Below are positions 1-6,431 of a stretch of 7,314 bases of DNA, piece after piece. The notes under the pieces are model-generated. The model was given only the letters and a program-made list of their open reading frames with translations. It searched no databases and was not told the DNA's origin. Origin of the DNA: CAYLKS01 sp964384205 [NCBI: uncultured bacterium] (GTDB lineage Bacteria; JAGOEH01); assembly GCA_964384205.1 (NCBI GenBank), contig CAYLKS010000097.1:1-7314 (forward strand). The letters run 5' to 3'. The translations under genes and the position numbers were made by a program. Numbering within the stretch: the stretch's first letter is position 1; each line of letters opens with the position of its first letter.

Positions 1-84
1 GAAATCCGCCAATTTGGCGAATACCGCACCAAACGCCTCATATTGGAGGCGTGGAATAAACTTAATAATTTAGCGGAGAGATAA
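1..84 (+). CDS. Eco57I-like N6-adenine DNA methyltransferase, C-terminal end only (partial)
   Basis: Frame 1 is open from the window edge to a TAA at 82-84, giving 27 residues that include EIRQFGEYRTKR and LILEAWNKL. From memory of the family, large Eco57I-like (type IIG-like) DNA methyltransferases end with the pattern ETFRVLKxKEI-x-x-FGEYRT-x-R-L-x-LEAW. The same pattern recurs at 5910-5995 in this window, preceded there by more of the conserved tail, which strengthens the assignment. Such enzymes methylate adenine in DNA to mark self, and some also cleave. The catalytic part lies outside the window, so activity cannot be judged. The stop is two bases from the ATG of the next ORF, suggesting cotranscription. 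Confidence 0.72.
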   Translation, partial: EIRQFGEYRTKRLILEAWNKLNNLAER

Positions 85-86
85 TT

Positions 87-287
87 ATGATGGCTTACGA
101 CTGTAAAGATTTAAACTTTGTGCAAAATTTCCATTCCAACGACCGCGGCCAAACCCACTGCACCGTCTCCCCCAAGGCGAGACAAGAGATTTTGCATAGA
201 TTGCTGGAATTAAATCTGAAAATTGCTAAAAAAGAAATTAAAAATTTTGAAGTAGGAGTTTTAAAATATGGGCGAAAGCGGAATTAA
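87..287 (+). CDS. Small protein of unknown function (66 aa) after the methyltransferase
   Basis: ATG at 87 (a second ATG follows at 90) is preceded by GGAG at 75-78 with 8 bases spacing, a good translation start two bases after the methyltransferase stop. The product has a central helix-like stretch, SPKARQEILHRLLELNLK (residues 28-45), that resembles short helical segments I associate with Eco57I-like methyltransferases and their neighbours; that link is a memory-based impression only. The first two thirds are GC-rich (35 of 60 at 121-180), while the last third is AT-rich like the downstream genes. The C-terminus may therefore be a recombination product rather than the original ending. It overlaps the next gene by 20 bases. 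It could be a genuine small accessory protein or a truncated remnant. Confidence 0.5.
   Translation: MMAYDCKDLNFVQNFHSNDRGQTHCTVSPKARQEILHRLLELNLKIAKKEIKNFEVGVLKYGRKRN
254..258 (+). promoter_or_regulatory. Ribosome binding site of the nitrilase-fold gene
   Basis: AGGAG lies 9 bases before the ATG at 268. The upstream in-frame stop (TAA at 262-264) leaves 268 as the first possible start, so the site fixes the N-terminus. It lies inside the preceding small ORF, which points to translational coupling. Confidence 0.7.
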
Positions 288-2124
288 GATTGAAGAAATT
301 TCTATAAATATAGATTTTCCTACTGAAATTTCTATGGTTTTAATGCAACCTTATGTAAAAAACTGCTTTACAATTGATGCTCCTTTTCGTTGGAAAGAGG
401 ATTTAAAAGAAGTTCAAGTTAAGAGAATATTGAATACTTTAGAAATAGCTCAAAAATCTAAATCTTATTTTATTGTTTTCCCCGAGTATTCAATACCTTA
501 TGATGCTATTGAAAAAATTGAAAATTTTATAAATTCTAGTGATTATAACCCAACTATCATAATAGGAGGAATTGAAGGATTAAATAAAGAACAATATTTA
601 AAACTATGTGAATCTTTTTCAACAATAGATAAGATACCAGAGGACTATGAATGGATTAATTGCTGCATCACTTGGGTGAAAGATCAAAAAGGCACTATAA
701 ACCGATGGGTTCAACCTAAATTAAATCCCGCTTGGCCAGAAAAAAGTATAGCACATGATCAAATGTTTAAAGGTGATAAAGTTTTTTTATTTAAAGGAAA
801 ATGTCATAGAAAAGCTTTTAGATTTTTTTCATTAATCTGTTTTGATTGGATTGGCAAGAAAGAAACTAATAAAATTTCGGGTGTCGTAGATAGCATTAAT
901 GAGATTTTTAGTGAGAATGGTGAAGATGCAAAACCAATACATTTAATATTTATCTTACAACATAATCAGGATCCAGAACATTATACCTTTTTACAAACTG
1001 CCCGTGATTTTTTTACAAATAGCCATTGGACATTTGTAAACACAAAGGAGTGTACTTTAATATTTGCTAACACTGCTGGAGGAGAAAAGCCTGGTAATTA
1101 TTCCGAATATGGAGCTAGTTGTTTGATTTTCTCTCCTAATACCGTTTATGTAAATAAGGGATGCCCTCCTTCTTTTAATATTATTGGTAAAAAGTGTAAT
1201 CCTAATAGGAAGTCGTCATTAGGCAACTGTAAAGAGGCTGTATTTAGAGAAAAAGGGGCGTGTATATTTTCTTTTAATTTAAAATTACCAGAGTTTATTA
1301 ATAAAGAGCCTTCAGATAAAACTTTTCCCTTAGAAAATGCTTTAGTTTACTCAATAGATAATAATACGAACGACCCCCGCGCTCCTAATAAGCCTGTACC
1401 GGCAGTAGTTAAATGGGTTAATGATAAAATAGATGAAATATCTCCACCTATTCCTATTGAAGATGAAAATCTAAAAGACGGCACTTCTGAAGAAAGATTA
1501 TATTGTCAATACTGTAAAAAGATAAAAGGTAGATTCAATGAAGTATGTAAGAGAATTAGATATAGTGATAGCAAAATTTTAGAAAAGGCTCTTCTTTTAG
1601 CAGCTTCAAATATCACAGAAGATTTTCACAATTCTGGATTGTCTGATATAACTGTAGTGGATTTATGGAAAGAAAGCGCTAAAAAAGCACTAGAGGGAAT
1701 TTTATACTCTATCTCAGTTATTTCTGTTAAATATATCGATGCTATCGAAAATACTTTAAAAAATGAAAACATTCATACAATTTTTAAGTTAAATTTGTCT
1801 AACAATCCTCATTATGTTGTAGATGTGATTATCATTTCAGGAACTTGCCAAGATATTTTAGAACGTATAAAGCAAGTCAAAGATATCTTAAATTGCTCGC
1901 TATACGAGAGTGGTCGCCGTAAGTTATTGTTTGTCTTTTACACAAATGATTTGCTAAACAAAATAATTTTGGAAAAACGCCTAAAAAATATACATGAACC
2001 AGAAAATTATTTTAAATGGATTAAATACAGTGAATTCTCTAACGCAATTGAAAAGAATTTTAAAATTGGAAAACTTAAAGAAAAAATCCAGAGTTTAATA
2101 ACGGAGGTTTTAAATGATACCTGA
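268..2124 (+). CDS. Nitrilase-fold (carbon-nitrogen hydrolase) protein with a long C-terminal extension
   Basis: The 618-residue product carries a nitrilase-superfamily domain over about residues 22-340. The catalytic triad can be placed: Glu73 in IVFPEYS, Lys151 in WVQPKLNP and Cys191 in SLICFDW. A later stretch, IFANTAGG...YGASCLIFSP (about 265-290), fits the end of the nitrilase sandwich. The family hydrolyses or transfers non-peptide C-N bonds (nitriles, amides, ureido groups). The substrate here is unknown. Ordinary nitrilases are about 260-350 residues, so residues 341-618 are extra. They contain CQYC at 413-416 and a predicted helical/strand region I do not recognise. No signal peptide or membrane segment is seen, so it should be cytoplasmic. 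It overlaps the Rad50-like gene by 11 bases, so the two are probably made together. A nitrilase domain in phage defence has a precedent in RT-nitrilase proteins (DRT type 1, UG1). That supports a defence role but does not prove it. Confidence 0.8.
   Translation: MGESGIKIEEISINIDFPTEISMVLMQPYVKNCFTIDAPFRWKEDLKEVQVKRILNTLEIAQKSKSYFIVFPEYSIPYDAIEKIENFINSSDYNPTIIIGGIEGLNKEQYLKLCESFSTIDKIPEDYEWINCCITWVKDQKGTINRWVQPKLNPAWPEKSIAHDQMFKGDKVFLFKGKCHRKAFRFFSLICFDWIGKKETNKISGVVDSINEIFSENGEDAKPIHLIFILQHNQDPEHYTFLQTARDFFTNSHWTFVNTKECTLIFANTAGGEKPGNYSEYGASCLIFSPNTVYVNKGCPPSFNIIGKKCNPNRKSSLGNCKEAVFREKGACIFSFNLKLPEFINKEPSDKTFPLENALVYSIDNNTNDPRAPNKPVPAVVKWVNDKIDEISPPIPIEDENLKDGTSEERLYCQYCKKIKGRFNEVCKRIRYSDSKILEKALLLAASNITEDFHNSGLSDITVVDLWKESAKKALEGILYSISVISVKYIDAIENTLKNENIHTIFKLNLSNNPHYVVDVIIISGTCQDILERIKQVKDILNCSLYESGRRKLLFVFYTNDLLNKIILEKRLKNIHEPENYFKWIKYSEFSNAIEKNFKIGKLKEKIQSLITEVLNDT
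2103..2107 (+). promoter_or_regulatory. Ribosome binding site of the Rad50-like gene
   Basis: GGAGG is 6 bases before the ATG at 2114 and lies inside the end of the nitrilase-fold gene. It supports the chosen start, and hence a real 200-residue region ahead of the ATPase head. Confidence 0.75.
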
Positions 2125-5100
2125 GTTTATTGAAAAAATAAGCAATATACTAAAAGATTTTAAAAATTTACAAATTAAACCTATTGATATGCCTCCTCTC
2201 TTTTTACAGGTTATAACTTATCCTGAAATAGCTGTATTTGCTACTTTTAATGGACAACCTAACAAAACTTATGAAGAGGCATTAAGAAAATTCCAAGAAC
2301 TTTATTCAAAATATCCTATAGAGTGGTTAGATTATGACCTAAGTTTAGTCCTATGTATACCACCTAACCAATTTTCTATCCCCGAAGATTTACGAATAAA
2401 AATTGTTCAAGACGGATATTTTTGTAGAAAATTTGTAATTGATTTTAATGAAGATATAGAAAAACAACTTGCTTCTCTTCCTTTTTTACCTTTAAGGTTT
2501 GAAAAAATTTTTAAAAAGCCATTATCAGCACAAACTTTTTTAATGGAACACGGATTAAATACGAAATTGGCTCAATATTTGTCTATTCCTCATAGACGAA
2601 GAGCTTCTAAAATACTAGAAGAATGTCTAAATGGATCTCTAGGAAATCCTAATTGGGAAAAACAAAAAGTAAAAATTTTAAATAACGTTCCCTTTTCATC
2701 TTCGCATCTAACTTCAGTAAGATTAAAAAAATTAATAATTTCCAATTTTCGCGCTTATACAAAACAACATGTTTGTGACCTTGATGCAGATTTGATAATT
2801 TTATATGGTCGTAATGGTTTAGGTAAAACTTCTTTTTTTGATGCAATTGAATTTGCGTGTACAGGAAGAGTTGCCAATTTAGAAAGAAAAACGAAAGGAG
2901 ACATAAGAAGACTTAAAAAAGTATTAAAATATTGGGATTGTAGAGATTTTAAAGATGTATATGTAATTTTAGAAGGTATTAAAAAGAATGAAAGTTTTAA
3001 AATAGAAAGAAATTTAGGAGAAGAAAACTTTGGGTCTTTAAATGGTGTAAAAAAGGAAAGAAAAGAAATTTTATCTTATTTAACAGATTGTAATCTTTCT
3101 GATTTACGAATAGAAAGGTTTGTTCATCTTTTTAGAGCTACACATTTTTTTGGACAAGAATATCAGCCTTTAACTGAAAACGTTCATAAAGAGTCAGTAA
3201 TCCCTGGAGAAGAAATTTCTCGTATGCTTGCCATTCAAGAATATGAAGAGGTTATAAAAAAGACGGAAGAGATTTTAAATATAATCAAGAAAGAAAAGAC
3301 TAATTTAACAAAAGAAAAGCAAATATATATGCAGTATATAAACAAAATTCAAATGGAAATTGAAAAATTAGAATCATCTTTAAAAACTTGTGTATCATCC
3401 GAAAAATTTAGACATATAAAAGAATATTTAACTGAACAGATAACAAAAAAACTGAGTTTTAAAGAACTAATTTTAGAAGACAAAAATATTCTTCAAGAAA
3501 TAAGAGCTAAAATAAAGAGTATTGTTGATGAGAAAGAAAGAAAAAGAAAAATAGCCATTGAACTTAATAATAAAATTATTTATTTGTCTTCTATTATTCA
3601 AGAAATAGAGAACTACAAGTTAGAATTAAAAGAATCTAAATCAATATTAGAAAGTTTAGAGAAAAAATTAAGTAAAAAAGAAAAAGAATTACATACTTTA
3701 AAAAATGAAATTGAAAGCAAATTGAAAGAAAAACTTGTTCTTAAGGCCAAATATCAAAATCTAAATTGGATTTTTAATAACCGAGACAAATATTTTCAAC
3801 TACAATCTCAGATTAAATTAAAAAATGAAACAATAGAAAAGCTTAACGAAAATTATAGAAATATAGAAATAACGATATGGGAAAAAGAAGAACAGATTAA
3901 TGAAATCATAAAAAAAATAGATAATTTACAATCAAAATTAAACAAATTATCTATATTACTAGGAGACATATTTAACTGCAAAAAATATATTTCTCAAATT
4001 GCAGAGCTACAAAATCAATTGTCGGAAATAGAGTTGATAAAGAAAGATGTTCGAAAAGAACTAAATAATAAGAAAGAAAGTTTTAATGCTATAAAACACA
4101 AATATCATCTTTATGAGAGAGAAGTGCTACAATTACAAAAATATCAAACGGAATTAAAAAATTTACTAGATAATGTGGAAAGATATATAACAAGTAATGT
4201 CTGCCCAGTATGTGGGAGCATTCACAAAACACGAGAAGAATTATTAAAAAAATTACAATTACAAAAAGGCATTCAATCAAAAGAATTAAAAAATGCATTA
4301 CAAAATTTTAATGAATATAAAAAATCAAAAGAAAACTTAGAAGCAGAAATATGGGAATTAGAAGAAATGTATAAACAGATTCTAGAAAAAGAAGCAAATA
4401 TTAAATCCCAGATTAACTTTATTAATCAAGACATTAATAACATTTATGAAAAAGCAACTTCCATAGAATTAAAGATGGAAAATATATCTGATCTAACAAC
4501 TCTTGAACAACAGATATTAGCTAAATATAGCCATATAGAAGATCAAATTAATTTTTTGAAGAAAACTCTTACTACTTACAAAAAAGAAAAGGAAAAGTTG
4601 CTTACAAAACAAGAAAATGTGCATAAGGAGGTAAAAAAAGAAATGAAAGAGAAAATAGAACTAGAAAATATGTATAACAATCTGAAAAATGAATCTTTAT
4701 CTAGACAAGTTTCTTTCGAATTATGTAAAGAAGACATTCAAAAATCTTTAGAGAAAATTACAAAACAGATAATAGATTTGAATAATGATATAAAAAATTT
4801 ACAAAAAATGTATGATCTAAAAAAAGAAAAAATACAATGCCTTTATAATGAAAAACAAGCATTAAAAGATAAAATTGAATTTTTATATTCTCAGATTACT
4901 GAAAAGCAAGAAGACATTTATAAAATAGAAATTTTGGGGAAACAAATTGATGTAAATGTTTACCAAATTACTAGCAGACATCTTAATAACCTTCTAAAGC
5001 AGATTGAGAATGAAATTGTAGACTTTAAAAAATTGTATGAAAAAATACTAGATTTTGAAATAATTTTAGATACCTCTCAAAAATCTGCTTTATTAGAAAA

Positions 5101-5725
5101 ATTTATTAATGAACAAGAAAATTTTAAGAGAGAATTAGAAAAAATTAAGACGAAAGAGAGCGACTTAGAAAGGTGGAATGATTTTTTCCTTAAAATACAA
5201 GAAAAGATAAGAGATACCAAATTTGAAATTATAAACAACTATATTAAAGATTATGGACCATTAGCTTCTGTAATTCAAAGTAGATTACGTCCTATTTATG
5301 GAATAAAAGGAATAGAGTTAGAGCCTCAAAAGAAAGAGGGTAGTATATTAGTAAAAGCAAATAGAAAAAATGGTGAAACATTATATCCTAGTGAATATTT
5401 CAGTGCTTCTCAACTACAGATAATTGCGCTTAGTTTATTTTTAAGTGCGTCAATAATACAAACTTGGTCAGCTTTTAGTCCCATTTTACTTGATGACCCT
5501 GTAATTCATTTTGATGATCTAAATGCTTATGCTTTTCTTGATCTTATAAAAGGAATATTTATCTGTCTTCCAGAAAAACAGTTCATTATATCTACTTGTG
5601 AAGAAAGACTTTTTAAATTAATGAGACAAAAATTCGATTCTCAAAAAATGGAAAAATTAAATAAAAAAGTGAAATTTTATATTTTAAACCCTAGTGATGA
5701 AAAAAGGTTGGTCGAGGCATCGTAA
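2114..5725 (+). CDS. Rad50/SMC-like ABC ATPase with zinc hook and N-terminal extension
   Basis: The 1203-residue product has the split ATPase head of the SMC/Rad50/SbcC group. The N-terminal half-head begins near residue 203 (LKKLIISNFRAY), with Walker A GRNGLGKT at 232-239 and a Q-loop at about Q348 (FFGQEY). Lys/Glu-rich coiled coil runs from about 370 to 690 and again from about 705 to 1040, folding back at a zinc hook, CPVCG, at 697-701. The C-terminal half has a signature-like SASQLQ at 1097-1102, Walker B ILLDDP at 1124-1129, and ISTCEER near 1162. Such proteins bind DNA ends or structures and couple ATP binding to shape changes. Residues 1-200 are not part of the usual head and I do not recognise them; GYFCRKFVID (101-110) is the most distinctive stretch. 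No Mre11/SbcD-type nuclease is adjacent, so this is probably not housekeeping Rad50/SbcC. The 11-base overlap with the nitrilase-fold gene suggests one functional unit. Confidence 0.88.
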   Translation: MIPEFIEKISNILKDFKNLQIKPIDMPPLFLQVITYPEIAVFATFNGQPNKTYEEALRKFQELYSKYPIEWLDYDLSLVLCIPPNQFSIPEDLRIKIVQDGYFCRKFVIDFNEDIEKQLASLPFLPLRFEKIFKKPLSAQTFLMEHGLNTKLAQYLSIPHRRRASKILEECLNGSLGNPNWEKQKVKILNNVPFSSSHLTSVRLKKLIISNFRAYTKQHVCDLDADLIILYGRNGLGKTSFFDAIEFACTGRVANLERKTKGDIRRLKKVLKYWDCRDFKDVYVILEGIKKNESFKIERNLGEENFGSLNGVKKERKEILSYLTDCNLSDLRIERFVHLFRATHFFGQEYQPLTENVHKESVIPGEEISRMLAIQEYEEVIKKTEEILNIIKKEKTNLTKEKQIYMQYINKIQMEIEKLESSLKTCVSSEKFRHIKEYLTEQITKKLSFKELILEDKNILQEIRAKIKSIVDEKERKRKIAIELNNKIIYLSSIIQEIENYKLELKESKSILESLEKKLSKKEKELHTLKNEIESKLKEKLVLKAKYQNLNWIFNNRDKYFQLQSQIKLKNETIEKLNENYRNIEITIWEKEEQINEIIKKIDNLQSKLNKLSILLGDIFNCKKYISQIAELQNQLSEIELIKKDVRKELNNKKESFNAIKHKYHLYEREVLQLQKYQTELKNLLDNVERYITSNVCPVCGSIHKTREELLKKLQLQKGIQSKELKNALQNFNEYKKSKENLEAEIWELEEMYKQILEKEANIKSQINFINQDINNIYEKATSIELKMENISDLTTLEQQILAKYSHIEDQINFLKKTLTTYKKEKEKLLTKQENVHKEVKKEMKEKIELENMYNNLKNESLSRQVSFELCKEDIQKSLEKITKQIIDLNNDIKNLQKMYDLKKEKIQCLYNEKQALKDKIEFLYSQITEKQEDIYKIEILGKQIDVNVYQITSRHLNNLLKQIENEIVDFKKLYEKILDFEIILDTSQKSALLEKFINEQENFKRELEKIKTKESDLERWNDFFLKIQEKIRDTKFEIINNYIKDYGPLASVIQSRLRPIYGIKGIELEPQKKEGSILVKANRKNGETLYPSEYFSASQLQIIALSLFLSASIIQTWSAFSPILLDDPVIHFDDLNAYAFLDLIKGIFICLPEKQFIISTCEERLFKLMRQKFDSQKMEKLNKKVKFYILNPSDEKRLVEAS

Positions 5726-6004
5726 TAAAAACAAAGCTATTTCTGTCTCACTATTCCAAGAGGACAAACCCCGCCGCGCCCACCTCAAAGCCGAACTAGA
5801 CGCCTTTTACGCAAAACTCTACAGCTTGACAGAGGAAGAACTCCGTTACATTCTTGACCCAAAAGATGTGTTTGGTGAAGACTACCCCGGCGAAACATTT
5901 CGGGTTTTAAAAGAAAAAGAAATAAAACAGTTTGGTAGTATAGAACTAAAAGATTGGTATTAGAAACATGGAAAAGATTAAAAGGAGATCTTAATGACTT
6001 TTAG
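5694..6004 (+). pseudogene. Decayed C-terminal fragment of a second Eco57I-like DNA methyltransferase, frameshifted
   Basis: An 89-residue ORF (GTG 5694 or ATG 5697, stop TAG at 5961-5963) contains the conserved tail of Eco57I-like adenine methyltransferases: RRAHLKAELDAFYAKLYSL, EELRYILDP, then DYPGETFRVLKEKEIKQFG. Homology begins only near 5750; the catalytic body is absent, and a stop at 5685-5687 closes the frame upstream. After the QFG codons the frame gives an unrelated eight-residue end. Dropping two bases (5937-5938) instead reads YRTKRLVLETWKRLKGD and continues to a TAG at 6002-6004, matching YRTKRLILEAW at the left edge of the window. One base, probably the G of a GAG codon, therefore seems lost at about 5936. 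No ribosome binding site precedes 5694, and the ORF overlaps the Rad50-like gene by 32 bases. It is best read as a remnant, though a short peptide might be made. Confidence 0.82.
5983..5987 (+). promoter_or_regulatory. Ribosome binding site of the 145-aa gene
   Basis: AGGAG lies 6 bases before the ATG at 5994. It sits inside the ancestral tail of the methyltransferase remnant, so this gene was probably once coupled to an intact methyltransferase ending at 6004. Confidence 0.75.
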
Positions 6005-6431
6005 CTTCATTGAGGGCATACCTTACACTTTAGCAAATGAAATTCGCTTAGAATACGAAAGACTTCTTAATGACTTGCGATTTATTGTTGAAATAAAGAA
6101 AAATTTAGCTAAATGGGTAAAGGAAAATTATGAATTAATAACTTTTTTATTAGAATTAAGCATTTTTTATCGCCGAATAATAATGCCGTTAAGAGGTACG
6201 GCTGAGTTTGGGTTAGAGTTGCCACACTCTCTGATTGTAGGTTCAGACACATTAAATAAAGAAGAACTTGAAAATATTAAATCCCTTGTTTCAAAATTTG
6301 AAAATATAATTTCTAAATATGGAATAACTTCTGGGCTGTTAGATTTTGGCGATGTTGAAGAATTCTTATATAAATTAAAAAAATTTGAGCAAGACTCTAG
6401 TGAGTACGCCGACTTGGAAGAGCCCATTTAA
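5994..6431 (+). CDS. Unknown protein, 145 aa, upstream partner of the putative nuclease
   Basis: The ATG at 5994 has a strong AGGAG site. The product is mostly helix-forming and charged, without a signal peptide, clear membrane span, or motif I recognise. Visible pieces are EIRLEYERLLNDLRFIVEIK (about 16-35), PLRGTAEFGLELPHSLI (about 65-81) and an acidic end, SSEYADLEEPI. Its start overlaps the ancestral methyltransferase end by 11 bases, and its last 47 bases overlap the ORF of the putative nuclease, so it belongs with both. If a single base is skipped near 6424-6428, the reading passes from this frame into the nuclease frame without a stop, giving a protein of about 393 residues. The 145-residue form may therefore be a truncated first part of one larger protein. 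Function is unknown. Confidence 0.65.
   Translation: MTFSFIEGIPYTLANEIRLEYERLLNDLRFIVEIKKNLAKWVKENYELITFLLELSIFYRRIIMPLRGTAEFGLELPHSLIVGSDTLNKEELENIKSLVSKFENIISKYGITSGLLDFGDVEEFLYKLKKFEQDSSEYADLEEPI

Larger units (their letters stand above)
215..5745 (+). other. AT-rich two-gene cassette between two methyltransferase tails
   Basis: The nitrilase-fold and Rad50-like genes form a block clearly poorer in G/C (15 of 60 at 4321-4380) than the flanking pieces at 121-180 (35 of 60) and 5761-5820 (34 of 60). Both flanks sit next to C-terminal ends of related DNA methyltransferases. The borders are approximate and read from composition only. No integrase, transposase, terminal inverted repeat or target duplication is seen, so entry by homologous recombination or island shuffling fits better than a transposon. 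Confidence 0.45.

Noticed and set aside
7-19. 6-bp inverted repeat CGCCAA / TTGGCG with a one-base centre
   Set aside because: Encodes the conserved RQFG region; palindromic by coding chance, with no operator context.
33-52. Perfect 7-bp inverted repeat (ACGCCTC / GAGGCGT, 6-base loop)
   Set aside because: Inside the conserved coding tail of the methyltransferase, with no following T-run; not a terminator. Probably chance.
185-267. Possible internal promoter ahead of the nitrilase-fold gene (TTGCAT at 192-197, TTGCTA at 223-228)
   Set aside because: No -10 hexamer of reasonable quality at 16-18 bases; AT-rich DNA gives such partial matches freely.
268-2124. Metabolic nitrilase or amidase
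   Set aside because: Much longer than metabolic members, overlapping an SMC-like ATPase gene and flanked by DNA-modification genes; no metabolic neighbours.
2649-2846. 65-residue ORF on the - strand
   Set aside because: Lies wholly inside the Rad50-like gene over its Walker A region, with low-complexity content from AT-rich antisense; no support as a gene.
4089-4298. 69-residue hydrophobic ORF on the - strand
   Set aside because: Antisense to Lys/Glu-rich coiled coil, which gives Phe/Leu/Ile-rich antisense reading; a false membrane protein.
2114-5725. Housekeeping SbcC/Rad50 DNA repair gene
   Set aside because: No adjacent SbcD/Mre11 phosphoesterase, a 200-residue N-terminal extension, variant signature and switch motifs, and coupling to a nitrilase-fold gene.
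6167-6427. 86-residue Ser/Asn-rich ORF on the - strand
   Set aside because: Antisense shadow of the 145-aa gene, which has a strong ribosome binding site and operon context.
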